Assembly (NCBI GenBank): GCA_003427395.1
Contig: BFEA01000924.1
Location: forward strand, 1-22,327
Source: Chara braunii
Taxonomy: Eukaryota > Streptophyta > Charophyceae > Charales > Characeae
DNA length: 22,327 nucleotides
Direction: 5' to 3'
Shown here: positions 1-8,795 of the stretch, in pieces
How the letters are laid out: every line of letters begins with the position of its first letter
How positions within the stretch are numbered: the stretch's first letter is position 1
Made by a program: the position numbers and the translations under genes
The notes under the pieces: model-generated
Told to the model about the DNA's origin: nothing
What the model saw: only the letters and a program-made list of their open reading frames with translations
Databases searched by the model: none

Positions 1-717
1 CCTTTTGTTATTGAGACTGATGCGGGGCCCACAGCCCTAGGAGGGGTCTTAATTAAGAAGGATGCTGAGGGACAGGAAAGACCTCTCAGATTTGAGAGTA
101 GGACTCTGAATGTTGCTGAGAGGAACTATTCCCAGTTCAAAAATGAAACTTTGGCAGTGCTTCATTGTTTCCATATTTTTCGGAATTATGTGTTTGGTAG
201 ACGCTTCATCCTGCGAGTGGATCCGACTGCATTGGCTCAGTCCTTAAGGAATTATTCACCTGCAGATCCCACTATTGCACGATGGCTGACTTATATATGG
301 ATGTTTGACTTCAAAATTGAGCGGATTTCGGTGAGTCAAAATCATGCTGATGGGTTGAGTCGGGTTGAATGGGATCCAGAGACGGATCAGGCAGAAGAAT
401 CCGTTCCGGTCGATGCCTTTTTGAAAGAAGAGGAGTCGAGGTTGAGTATTAACTCCTTTGCATACCTGACTGATGCGGTCACTCGACATGGGAAATCGAT
501 ATGGAATGCTCCCATCTGTCACGAGGTACGTTCAGAGCTCGTGATGGAGAAACCTTTCATCGAGGAGGACCCATGGGGCGAGCAGACCGCAGAGGAAATG
601 ATGAGGCTGGCTTTGACCGATGACATCGACCTTATGCTTGATCCGCTAACGATTCAACAGGGCCATGTGCAGGCTGATGACGCTTCCAGACTGTTGGAAG
701 GATGTCGTATATCATGA
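1..717 (+). CDS. pol: Ty3/gypsy pol fragment: RNase H domain and linker (5' partial)
   Basis: The frame is open from base 1, so the window cuts into a longer polyprotein; the ATG at 151 is internal. It encodes the RNase H domain that degrades the RNA strand during reverse transcription of an LTR retrotransposon. Counting the first codon as residue 1, the four acidic catalytic positions are all present: D7 in ETDAG, E49 in NETLAV, D74 in RVDPTAL and D117 in NHADGLSR, the gypsy form of the last motif. After about residue 125 comes an acidic linker without recognisable domain. The frame stops at 715-717, and the integrase continues in another frame that opens after the stop at 678-680. The reverse transcriptase lies upstream of the window. 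Family assignment is firm; whether this copy was recently active is unknown. Confidence 0.9.
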   Translation, partial: PFVIETDAGPTALGGVLIKKDAEGQERPLRFESRTLNVAERNYSQFKNETLAVLHCFHIFRNYVFGRRFILRVDPTALAQSLRNYSPADPTIARWLTYIWMFDFKIERISVSQNHADGLSRVEWDPETDQAEESVPVDAFLKEEESRLSINSFAYLTDAVTRHGKSIWNAPICHEVRSELVMEKPFIEEDPWGEQTAEEMMRLALTDDIDLMLDPLTIQQGHVQADDASRLLEGCRIS

Positions 718-2051
718 ACTTGTTGGTTCATGAGGATCGCATGAGGTTAATGAATGCGGAGGAAGGGAGCAGTGAGGTTAAAGAGGCATTCAAGGAAAAG
801 GAGTACGAAGGGGAATATAAGAAGATAGGCATGTGGTTGAATGGGGAATTGGACGAAAGTGAGGTTGATCCGGTTGTGCGGGAGACAAGCAAAGGATTCG
901 TTGTTCGTGACGGTCATCTCTTTAAGAAGGCTGCTGATGGTGTCCCAAAGAGGGTGGTATGCGGGATCTCTCGGCAGTTGGATGTGATTGCTGCCCTGCA
1001 TGATGGGGTAGCCGGCGGACACAGATCTGCGCGGGTAACTTTGAACAAAATCCAACGCCTTTATTTACGGGAAGGGATGAGCAAGATGGTGATCGATTTT
1101 TGTAAATCTTGTTTCCCTTGCCAGCAGAGGTCTAACATCCGCTACCTCGAGCCCCTGAATCCGCGTTATATGGCGGAGCCAGATGCGGTGGTGCATTTGG
1201 ATCTCTTCGTAATGCCACCTGGTATAAATGGGTACAGGTATATCTTCGATGATAGGGACAATTTGACTGGGTTCGTTGATGGTCGTGCCATTCGCGAACG
1301 TACTGGGTCAGTATTGGCAGAGTGCATTGAGGAATATTACCTCCGTTATCCATTTGTTCAAAAGATTGTTATGGATCGAGGAGGCGAGTTTCGAGCAAAG
1401 GAGGTGCAAACACTTTTAAAGAGATTTGGGGTGAGTTTCAGTTATACGACGAGAGCGCATCCCCAGGCCAATGCACCCGTGGAACGAGGACATGCCACCT
1501 TGTCTAACTTGTTAGCTAAATGGTGCAAGGGGGAGCCATCAAGATGGCCGATTTATTTGAGGGCANCCTTTTTTNTTCAGAATGTTACCATCAAGCGAAC
1601 AACCGAGTATGCTCNCGTCACATTATGGTTTAGACGGCATGCGACTTTTCCAATTGAGAGTTTCTTGACTACTCGGCAAAAACAGGATGTGGAAACGAAA
1701 CTTTCGACCGAAGAGTTATTGGAGTTGAGGGCAAGACAGATCATGGCGACTGAAGAGCGGATTGAAGATGCAACTGTCTCTACTTTCGAAAGCAGGCAGG
1801 CTGACAAGGAGAGATGGGACAAGAGGCCACGTGTACGAAAAGAGCCGTTGGAAGTGGGAGACATCGTCTTGTTGTATGATATGTCGCTAGAAAAACAGTG
1901 GTCCAGAAAACTAGACAGTCGGTGGCTAGGACCATATCGGATCACTAGGAAAACAGAACATGGGGCATATGAAATAGAGGAATTGGATGGATCTCGGGGT
2001 AGAAATTGGGTATCGGGTGCACATCTACGGAAGTTTATCCCAAGAGTTTAG
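702..2051 (+). CDS. pol: Ty3/gypsy integrase (HHCC zinc finger, DD35E core, GPY/F module)
   Basis: This is the integrase end of the same pol gene; it inserts the cDNA copy into the host genome. Residues 100-140 form the zinc finger (H100, H107, C137, C140). The catalytic triad is D167 (HLDLF), D225 (VMDRGGEF) and E261 (APVERGH), and D225 and E261 are separated by exactly 35 residues, the family spacing. Near the C terminus, RWLGPYRI followed by a GAHLRKF segment matches the GPY/F module that ends gypsy pol. Three ambiguous bases (1566, 1575, 1615) give unknown residues in the post-core segment. The frame is open from about 681, so the ATG at 702 is only the first in-frame Met; the protein would normally be made as part of the polyprotein. 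No premature stop is seen within it. Confidence 0.93.
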   Translation: MSYIMNLLVHEDRMRLMNAEEGSSEVKEAFKEKEYEGEYKKIGMWLNGELDESEVDPVVRETSKGFVVRDGHLFKKAADGVPKRVVCGISRQLDVIAALHDGVAGGHRSARVTLNKIQRLYLREGMSKMVIDFCKSCFPCQQRSNIRYLEPLNPRYMAEPDAVVHLDLFVMPPGINGYRYIFDDRDNLTGFVDGRAIRERTGSVLAECIEEYYLRYPFVQKIVMDRGGEFRAKEVQTLLKRFGVSFSYTTRAHPQANAPVERGHATLSNLLAKWCKGEPSRWPIYLRAXFFXQNVTIKRTTEYAXVTLWFRRHATFPIESFLTTRQKQDVETKLSTEELLELRARQIMATEERIEDATVSTFESRQADKERWDKRPRVRKEPLEVGDIVLLYDMSLEKQWSRKLDSRWLGPYRITRKTEHGAYEIEELDGSRGRNWVSGAHLRKFIPRV

Positions 2052-2754
2052 TGAAAACTTTTAGGAAGGAAGGGTAGAGGAGGTAATTGGTGGCATCAAT
2101 TTTGGTAATCCTTCTTGCTTTCATATTGTGGTTCAGCTGATTTCGACTTTTCTCTTAAGCTAACCAAAAAAGTTGTAAAGTATTAATAAAAGCATTGAGA
2201 TTGAGAGGTTATCAATGGGATGGTGACTCTTGTTGTTTTGTAATAATGAAGCTGTGTCTTACTGACGTAAATAATTGTAAGATGACTATGATACTTTTCT
2301 CACAATTGTCGTTATGCGTCAGAGGTATTGAATATTGTTGTAAAGAAAAAGAATGATACCAAAGGACTTTGTAAGATTTTTATCATGATTGGATGTTCAT
2401 TGCAGGAAGAGTGTTGTAAAATGGTTGCTGGATACTTATATTATTAAAGTATTCGTCACATATGTGAAGGANTGAAAAAAAAACCTGGAATTCTTATGGG
2501 ACTCCGTGTATGTGGTTATGAATGAGAGATTTATGTGAGTGCATGTTTAAGGAGATGATGTGTACTTGAATCATATGCCTGGCTGGATTAACACATGTTA
2601 TTCGGCGGACATGTGATTCAATTGTTTGTCATGCGCTACGACGTGGTATTGTTTCGATTGTCATGCAATGAGGAATCCTAATGTTGTGAGCCCCGTAGAC
2701 TTTAGTGAGGCCTGCGCCGGAACTTTGTTCTTGGTCCATAGCGGGATGTTGTCG
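2052..2754 (+). other. Non-coding 3' region of the gypsy element
   Basis: No credible gene. A purine-rich stretch at about 2063-2082, right after the pol stop, is one candidate for the plus-strand primer tract. The rest is AT-rich with an ambiguous base at 2472 beside an A run. A 114-residue open frame at 2626-2970 has no recognisable domain and I do not treat it as a gene. Confidence 0.5.
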
Positions 2755-2800
2755 TCCTCCCTTTCGAGGAGAGTGACTACACTATCGTCGAAAGGGAGGA
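2755..2800. repeat. 13-bp perfect inverted repeat beside a purine tract
   Basis: TCCTCCCTTTCGA (2755-2767) and its exact reverse complement (2788-2800) are separated by 20 bases. The right arm runs into the purine tract of the next entry, so the arm and a possible plus-strand primer overlap. Confidence 0.85.
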
Positions 2801-2806
2801 AGGTGG
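2791..2806 (+). other. Candidate polypurine tract of the gypsy element
   Basis: AAAGGGAGGAAGGTGG is almost pure purine and is followed within a few bases by a TG-starting sequence at 2812 (TGTTTGTTGG). In LTR retrotransposons the polypurine tract sits just before the 3' LTR, which usually begins with TG. The distance from the pol stop (about 740 bp) is long, and the tract near 2063-2082 is a competing candidate. Confidence 0.4.
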
Positions 2807-2811
2807 TAATA

Positions 2812-4200
2812 TGTTTGTTGGAACCTTGCTTGGGAAGGTGCCGATCACCGCTCGCCATGAGGGAAAGACTGATCACCTTTTGTTTTGTGGCGAATGGGGT
2901 CGCTTCAACTTTATGGCCGGGTCTGATCAGCTTAGGTCATAATGAAGGGGTAGTTCAACCCTGCAGGTAGGATACTAACAGATGTATGACACTGGAATCG
3001 GAGGGAAAGTGGTGAGGCTCGAGTCTAAAGCGGGGCTTGACGTCGAGATGTTATCCTTTTCTGGATTACACCACTCCTCGACGCATTCACAAGACATGAA
3101 GGAGATAAGTCATGCATGACAATTAAGTTGGAGTGAGAATTAGCTGGACTGGACAAGGACTTTTAGAAAGGGTGATTTCTCTTTGGGATGGTGTCGGCAC
3201 GTGCTGTAGTATAGTGTGAGTACCCTTGTGTTTCGTGGGGAGCCCGGGTTAAAACTCTTGGCAGCGAGAGATATGCTGAGGTGATGGGAATGCATCCCCA
3301 TGAACACGAGAGACCCAGGTTAAATTCATGGCAGTATGTGTTGTATGGATGAAAGACCCGCAAGGGGTTAAGCCTGACGAGACCTAGACAGGGGGTTATA
3401 GCCTGAAGAGAGTCCCATCAGGGGGATAAGCCTGACCCATCTATGAGAGACAAGAGGAAAAATGAGTGGCCGCCAGTGGGATGATGCTGGGATCATTCTT
3501 CTAAGGTTCTTGTAACTCCTTAGGCTGGGTAACGCCGACAGTCGACGGTGGATTCCAGATTCCGGGGAAAGGCCTGTCAGAGGTTATTTCTGACCCGATT
3601 CCAACTCGTGACTGAAGGAAAGTGCTTTCGAAGGAAGGTTCGAAAGAATTACAAGGCTTGAAAGTGGGCCTCTGTATTAAAGGCTTGAAAGTAAGCCCTT
3701 TGCATTGATGGTAATGAGGTCTGCACGGAGAGTTTCATGAAGAGTATCTGGATAATTATAAAAGGAAAGGGAGACAAACGATTGAAACATCGCTTATCGT
3801 GTATNAGTATGTAAAATCTGGGTTAATTCNTGAGGTACTGTGATTATATGATGTATTCGCTGACGTCTTATAAGAACTTCCCTTATGGTAAGCGACGGGG
3901 ACGTCGCTTAATGGGGGCGGGGAAGGCTGTCGGGACAGAAACGCCTGTGAGGGTTTCTGCCCGAGTTTTTCAAGGTCAGACGTTGTCCGACTTTTGTCGT
4001 TGAGGAATGTGATGAGACTGACGTTGCCAAAGCTTATTCAGGCCAACCTTANAACTGAAAGACTTAAAGCCTGACGTTGTCGACGTAAGACGTCGCTGAC
4101 GTGTGATGTCTTCGACGTCCGTTNGAGACAGCGGGGGTTGGCGGTACGCACTGTCGTCCGCAGTTCTCGACGAAGCCGCAGTAGTGTGCGGGCATGGAAA
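2812..4200 (+). repeat. Putative 3' LTR region with internal short repeats
   Basis: If the tract at 2791-2806 is the primer, the LTR starts at 2812. Inside are imperfect direct repeats: a gggtta-agcctga motif near 3364, 3391 and 3421 (27-30 bp period), a ggttaaa-tggcag motif near 3246 and 3316, and an aaggcttgaaagt motif near 3653 and 3680. A TATA-like attataaaagg is near 3756. The second LTR is not in the window, so neither boundary is proven. Confidence 0.35.
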
Positions 4201-4255
4201 AACTAAAATTTAACCTAGTCTACCTAAAATAATGTCACGCGGCTGTACAGCCGCG
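3576..4255. repeat. Hairpin cluster A
   Basis: Local inverted repeats in order: GTCAGA/TCTGAC (3576-3594); CTTTCGAA/TTCGAAAG (3625-3646, 8 bp, 6-nt loop); CGGG-A-CAGAAAC/GTTTCTGCCCG (3931-3963, 11 bp with one bulged A at 3935); CGACGT/ACGTCG (4081-4095); and the 18-bp palindrome made of CGCGGCTG, TA and CAGCCGCG at 4238-4255. The last has the same arms as the hairpin at 4719-4742. Confidence 0.85.
3857..4130 (+). promoter_or_regulatory. Cluster of TGACGT/GACGT motifs
   Basis: GACGT occurs again and again, including TGACGT at about 3861, 4019, 4072 and 4099, GACGTC near 3900, and a dense run at 4072-4120. TGACG with an ACGT core is the binding motif of plant TGA-type bZIP factors, and LTR promoters of plant elements often carry such sites. 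Several copies also form small palindromes (for example CGACGT/ACGTCG at 4081-4095). The regulatory role is inference. Confidence 0.35.
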
Positions 4256-4422
4256 CGATTCAGGGCCTAAGTGAGCTAGAAAGAGGTGTGCGCCGGGTAT
4301 AAAGCCGCGACGCAGGGGGAATAGGAAGGAGAGTTTAATTCTAGGGCCGCGGGGCTTGACGTCGAGCCAGGGGGTTAATAGGCCGATGCCAAGGTCACGC
4401 CACCAACTAGGCGTGCAGGGCC

Positions 4423-4510
4423 GTGAGTTGGCGGGGCCGGCAGGGCCACAGACAAGCAGGCAGGCCGGGCCTGCAAGGCTATGGGCAGGCAGGGCCTGCA
4501 AGGCCGCGGA
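4423..4510. repeat. GC-rich short repeats (caggcagggcctgc type)
   Basis: Two to three imperfect copies of a GGCAGG-GGCCTGCAAGG unit follow one another, each partly palindromic (caggccgggcctg, ggcagggcctgc). The open frames on both strands here are low-complexity consequences of this composition and not genes. Confidence 0.7.
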
Positions 4511-4684
4511 ACGAGGGGACATTGGTTGGGCCAAGCTCTTCTTATAGGAGAGTTGTTCTTATCATTGTTGTGATAGGAGCTAGCCCATTAGGTAACCATA
4601 TCAAATTGTTACCCGACAGATACCGGGATCGAAACCGACAGGCCCTACTGGGCGTAGCTCCTTTTGAAGCGGCCCTGCCTTTTG

Positions 4685-5043
4685 GCGTGGCCGTTTTCGG
4701 CCACGCGATCGCTGAGATCGCGCGGCTGAAAACAGCCGCGCGGAGGTCTGTATGGCCCCTGCACAAGGATGACACGCATAAATTGAGAAATGGTACAAGT
4801 TTTTTTTTCTTCGATCCCCTGAGAGGATCGAACTTGGGTCTGGATTTCAACAGTTCGTGGGTGCCCCCCATGAACGTGATGTGGCCGTTGACAGCAGCCA
4901 ACGGAGAGGAAAAAAAAAGAAAAAAGAAAAAAAAATTAAAACTACACTAAGAAGTGAAAGCGCCAGGTGGCGCGCTCAGAAGTGACTGGGGCTTTTCAGC
5001 CCCAGTACATGAAGCTGTCGCCCGTAGAAACGGACGACCGTTT
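4685..5043. repeat. Hairpin cluster B, including three back-to-back stems
   Basis: Three perfect hairpins touch or overlap in 58 bp: GCGTGGCCG/CGGCCACGC (4685-4706, loop TTTT), CGCGATC/GATCGCG (4704-4722) and CGCGCGGCTG/CAGCCGCGCG (4719-4742, 10 bp, loop AAAA). Then TTCGATCC/GGATCGAA (4810-4832), GTTCGTGGG/CCCATGAAC (4853-4875, one G-U), CCGTTG/CAACGG (4885-4904), GCGCCA/TGGCGC (4960-4973), ACTGGGGCT/AGCCCCAGT (4985-5006, loop TTTC) and AAACGG/CCGTTT (5028-5043). Confidence 0.92.
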
Positions 5044-5227
5044 TTTTTTAGAAGGTGAGTTTTTTTCTTTTCTTTATTTTTTATTTNTTTTGCTTGTGTT
5101 TTTTGGATTTTCTCTGTTTTGTTCTGTTAGATTCGCCGTAGATTTTTAGTTAGATTTTTTTTCTTTATATTCGTTATTTGCTTAGATTTTTTTGTTTTCT
5201 TCTTTGATTCGTAATTCTCTGGAGGTG
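5044..5227. other. T-rich stretch without a gene
   Basis: Mostly T runs with short interruptions and a repeated gttagat/gtagattttt motif, plus one ambiguous base at 5086. A GTGAGT donor-like string at 5055 is followed by a pyrimidine tract, but no exon context supports it. Confidence 0.6.
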
Positions 5228-5372
5228 CCCGTTCGTTACGACGAACGGGATAACCACCCATCAATAGGACGGGCAAAGTCGAGTGAATCTGCCGCACTAA
5301 TGCGGCCTCATCCGGGCGCGGGTTTCTGTACTCGTGTTACGAGGGATTCTCTTTATGCGCCTTGGGTGGTTC

Positions 5373-5427
<55 letters not shown>

Positions 5428-5499
5428 AAGCCTACTTACCTGCGCCCGTTGGCTGAGCAACGGGCTGCAGGCCGCCGCCTACACCTGGCGTTGTAGGCG
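5228..5499. repeat. Hairpin cluster C
   Basis: CCCGTTCGT/ACGAACGGG (5228-5249, 9 bp, loop TACG), GCCGCA/TGCGGC (5291-5306, loop CTAA), CTCGT/ACGAG (5331-5343), GCCCGTTG/CAACGGGC (5444-5465) and CGCCTACA/TGTAGGCG (5476-5499). The stems flank an (AG)n microsatellite. Confidence 0.9.
5376..5422 (+). repeat. (AG)n microsatellite
   Basis: An uninterrupted AG dinucleotide run of about 23 units. Confidence 0.97.
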
Positions 5500-5526
5500 T
5501 CCAGGTAGGGGCGCGCGGGGGCAATA

Positions 5527-5559
<33 letters not shown>

Positions 5560-5626
5560 ACGACTCTGTGAAATGACTTTGAAGGGGGCGAAAGTGCTCG
5601 TTCGATTTCGAACGACGAGGCCCTGC

Positions 5627-5630
<4 letters not shown>

Positions 5631-5670
<40 letters not shown>
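5631..5670 (+). repeat. Poly(A) run, 40 nt
   Basis: Forty consecutive A between hairpins 5598-5615 and 5729-5750. It could be an old retroposon tail on the plus strand, but I see no element attached to it. Confidence 0.95.
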
Positions 5671-5673
<3 letters not shown>

Positions 5674-6047
5674 AGAGAAAAAGAGAAAAAGACAAGAAGA
5701 AGAAGAGGAGGTTGGAAAAAAATAGGCGGGCCGCGGATTTGGCCGCGGCCTCTAACCAGATGAAAGGTCCAGAAGCATCTGGACCTTGATAGGGCAGCAA
5801 ACTGTTGGTTTCTACAGTCTGCTAAGAAATGGTTGAGTACAACCATTTCTGTGGTGCGTCTGGCCGCGGGTGATGGCCAGATGCATTCCCAGAGGCTTGA
5901 ACTTGGCAATGCTGCTGAGGCTGGCTATTAAAGCCAGCAGTCCACCCAGCAGCCTCACAAGTTGTGGCAATGCTGCTGAGGCATTCACTTGGGTGAATGT
6001 TGGCTGGGCGCTGCTGGTGGAGATGCTGGAGGTGCTGGCGAAGGAGG

Positions 6048-6077
6048 AGGTCTGCAAGAAGGAGGAGGAGGAGGAGG
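6048..6077 (+). repeat. (GGA)n-like triplet run
   Basis: A gga/gag triplet tract. It creates glutamate-, glycine- or proline-rich open frames in several frames at once, which argues against any of them being real. Confidence 0.85.
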
Positions 6078-6101
6078 TGGCGGCTGCCATAGCCGCCACC
6101 T

Positions 6102-7580
6102 TGATGCAAGCGGTGCAGGGGGAAACTCTGCCCGGCGGCGGCAGGGGTTCGGCTGGCGGTGTAGGGGAGATGCTGCATGGCTTTTTTGGCAGCGGCATCC
6201 ATCATTGAAGTCTGTAGAAGAGGTGCTGTCCGCTTGGCACGGCGACGGCGGTGCTTTTATTAGCGGTAGTGCGGAAGCGCTGCCGAAATTTNGCGGCGGC
6301 AGCATTGGGGTCGACGGTGGTTATGCGGAAACGCTGCCAGTGGCATGCGGCACCTGAAAGGCTGGTCGAGACCAATTTTTTTACGGCACGTTGGGCAAGA
6401 GGGGTTTGAGTTGGGACCACCAAGTATTGCGGCGATGGTGTGGGACTATCTGGGACCATTCTGGGACCAGGTGAGTGAGGAGTGAGACGGGAAATGAGTA
6501 TTGTGGAGGCGTGCGGTGATCTGACTTGGCCATCGGTGGGGGTTGGAGTGACGATTGAGCTGACGCTGTTCTTTGTAGGAGGTATGCCATTGAGACTATA
6601 GTGAGGCCGTGTGAGATTTGAGAGTGGGGGTACTCTTCTCGACGGCAAGCTTGCTTTGTCTTGATAAGCGGCGCCTGGGTCAGTGGTGGCACTTGAAGAG
6701 GAGCATGGTTTATTTTTGTAAGCAGGCCACAACGTGAGTTGTGTGATCAGTCTTTTTTGACAAAAATATTAGGCTTTCTTGAGTGAGCCGCTTCAACTTC
6801 ACTCAAGGGGCCGACCCTGTTAACGACTCGGAGTGGGCCGCTTAGGCGGCGTTAAGTTCTTGACGGCTCACGTTAAGAAGAACCGCTATAGTTTACCCTT
6901 CTAGTGACCGTCTTAGGAGCCATAGATGAGTGGGGAGCTGACGCCATAAGAAGCCCAGTTCGTGCGATCACTAGCTATGGACGGAGTGCGACTAGGCACT
7001 ACCTTCGCGGATAGGGTTGCACCATAAGAAGTGCAAGCCTTGGACGATCAGACTAGTTGACGGGAAGATGTGAATAGAGTATTTATTGCCTTGAATATCT
7101 TCATGTCGAAGGTTGATACTTCATCATTTATGAAACATAAAGAGTAATTATTGCCCAGGAGGACAAAGCGACCAACATAATTTAAAAGGGGATCCTTAAC
7201 CTTAATGGGGCATCAAGTGTTCGGTTGTTCAAGTCGAGTACTGACTCGTATAATGGTAGCCGGACTACTTGCAAACGATATTCACACCAAAGTAAGAGTG
7301 GGAGCATAGTCATCACTAGTGCGATGGCATCCTAGCTTTAATCGAGTATTGGGATTTGTCTGCATTCTTGGCTAGCAGTCGGTATGGGGTGAAATGAAAA
7401 AACTTGGCAACGCACCTCATCAAGTCGCAAAAGTTGTNACAGCCCAGACGAGTGATATGTATGAATGTGTCAATTTCAAAAAAATAATTCAGCTTGCGTT
7501 GACACTAGTATTTCGTAACTTTTGATTGTCTTCGAAAGAAGGGACTAGGATCGCTAGAAGTTTTCCTTACGTTTGGAATA
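6102..7580. other. Unassigned region, no gene recognised
   Basis: Contains a short motif gcggaa(g/a)cgctgcc twice (6271 and 6326), the first part of a 19-mer also found at 12604 and 12805. A 9-bp hairpin CTTGAGTGA/TCACTCAAG lies at 6778-6807 and a small one at 6837-6850. The string ccataagaag occurs at about 6944 and 7022. Ambiguous bases are at 6292 and 7438. Open frames on the minus strand (for example 6202-6732) resemble no family I know. Confidence 0.5.
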
Positions 7581-7584
7581 TGAC

Positions 7585-8030
7585 GTCCTAGTCGACCGGC
7601 GTGCGTTCCGATTCCTGGGAGATCAGTGCCCCAGGGACAGATGACCTTCGGATCCACTTTGGCTTTTAACCATGCGGACCTATGCTACAGCGAACGAGCA
7701 AACGCCCTCGGCCGGCCTACCTCTGCAATTGCATTATAAAAGCTTTCCATTGTGGGTCGGTAGCTCGGCGGGGATACGCCCCTAAGGGCGGTGACATCCC
7801 CTTAGGGACGGTAAGTTGTGCCCCGCGAGAACCTGTCCTGCCGTAGGGGACCGCGAGATGTACAGCTGGCGCACTCGGACGGAGCGGCGACGGGTCAACA
7901 CGGGTTACCGTGTTGTCCCCGAGTTGTCTTAAAAAAGTTGAAAGCGTAAGTTTCTCCAGCGTGACGCGGCCGGGAGGGCCCTCGCTCACGCGGGGGCCGA
8001 TGCGCTCGACAGCGGGTTGTCTGAGGTTTG
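7585..8030 (+). repeat. Unknown dispersed repeat, copy 1
   Basis: Shares a series of conserved blocks in the same order with 14187-14630: gtcctagtcgaccg; tatgctacagcgaacgag followed by aaacgccctcggc; a cacctctgc-attgca block; gtagctcggcggg-atacgccc; ggtaagtt-tgcc-cgcg; ggcgcactcgg-cggagcgg; and gacgcggccg-ga. The intervals between blocks diverge. It holds hairpins TTCCTGGG/CCCAGGGA (7612-7637, one G-U), CAACACGG/CCGTGTTG (7896-7915) and the complementary pair CCCCTAAGGG (7779-7788) and CCCTTAGGGG-type arm (7798-7807). No coding potential is recognised. Confidence 0.75.
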
Positions 8031-8795
8031 CTTACAAACTGTTGTCGTGACTAAGCCGAAGTTACCCCTTTATAGTACCGCGGGGAACCCCGTAGCAGCC
8101 ACATCCGTGCTCAAGCCTTCGATGAGGGGACAGGCGGGAGCTGCACCTACCAGCAGGTGGGTGGTACCGGCCAGGGGCTTGCCGGTAGGTAGCATCAGGT
8201 CCGGGCTCCCTCGATGGGTCCGTCATTGTGCTCCCCCTTTGGTCCCCTCCCCCTACGGGTACTGGTGGGTAATGGGCGCAAGCACAGTCGTGCGGTACCG
8301 GGCAACCGCAGGGTGGAATTGCTAGCGCACGGGGCTGCCACGGGCAAAGTAGATAGGCAGCGGGCCAGTGCAGCGCAGGAGGGCCGATTGTCGGAGCGTG
8401 GTGGAACGGTCGTCGGACGGGCGCTGAAGCAACAGGTAGAGGAGATAGCGCAGCAAGGGCAGCGGTACGGGCAGTACCGGGCAGCGTTGTGTAGCAGCGA
8501 GCGACGGGCGTCGACGTGGAGTAGCGACGCAGCGGGGAAGAACGGAGCGCGAGGTGGCGAAGGAGGCAGGCCGTAGTGTGGCCACGGTGGGTACGGCCAG
8601 GCTGCACTAAGCAGCAGAGAGCGGAGTGTCGGAGGGCGAAGGAACGAAGAGGGAAAGTCGAGGGGGGGGGTGTACCTGGACGGCATACGTAGCCAGGTGC
8701 ATTCAGGATTAGAGATGGCGAGGAGGCAAGCAGGGCGCAGCAGAGAGAGGGAAGCCCACGCGACCCTCAACAAAATCGTACGGGGAAGGTGTCGG
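8031..8795. other. GC-rich non-coding stretch
   Basis: High GC leaves long open frames on both strands (minus 8062-8607 and 8195-8773, plus 8214-8576), but none shows a domain, and their overlap suggests composition only. Hairpins CGGGG/CCCCG (8081-8092) and TACCGGC/GCCGGTA (8165-8187) are present. Confidence 0.55.

Larger units (their letters stand above)
1..4200 (+). mobile_element. 3' part of a Ty3/gypsy LTR retrotransposon (right boundary uncertain)
   Basis: RNase H followed by integrase in this order is diagnostic of Ty3/gypsy rather than Ty1/copia. The gag, protease and reverse transcriptase parts and the 5' LTR are outside the window. After pol ends at 2051 there is non-coding sequence with purine tracts, then a stretch that could be the 3' LTR. 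I could not find the other LTR or a target-site duplication, so the end near 4200 is a placeholder. Confidence 0.75.
5598..6101. repeat. Hairpin cluster D
   Basis: TCGTTCGA/TCGAACGA (5598-5615, 2-nt loop); GGCCGCGG/CCGCGGCC (5729-5750); AAGGTCCAGA/TCTGGACCTT (5764-5787, 10 bp, loop AGCA); AGAAATGGTT/AACCATTTCT (5825-5850, 10 bp); TCTGGCC/GGCCAGA (5859-5881); GCTGGCT/AGCCAGC (5920-5938); CATTCAC/GTGAATG (5982-5999); and AGGTGGCGGCT/AGCCGCCACCT (6075-6101, 11 bp, loop GCCAT). Arms are different in every hairpin, so this is not a multiplied repeat unit. Confidence 0.92.

Noticed and set aside
681-717. Programmed frameshift site in pol
   Set aside because: No slippery heptamer or obvious downstream pseudoknot; a single-base deletion is simpler.
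2626-2970. 114-codon open frame after pol as an extra ORF (env-like)
   Set aside because: No signal peptide, membrane segment or family similarity; it crosses the 13-bp inverted repeat and the purine tract.
5433-5440. Minus-strand splice donor CAG|GTAAGT as part of a gene
   Set aside because: The motif is good and a (TC)n tract follows, but no acceptor, branch point or exon frame supports it; the preceding bases are a hairpin arm.
5436-6357. Many 80-157-codon frames on both strands
   Set aside because: They run through poly(A), AG and GGA tracts and hairpin arms; their low-complexity translations are products of the repeats.
8062-8773. Overlapping minus-strand open frames of 181 and 192 codons
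   Set aside because: High GC opens several frames at once on both strands; the translations are compositionally skewed and show no domain.
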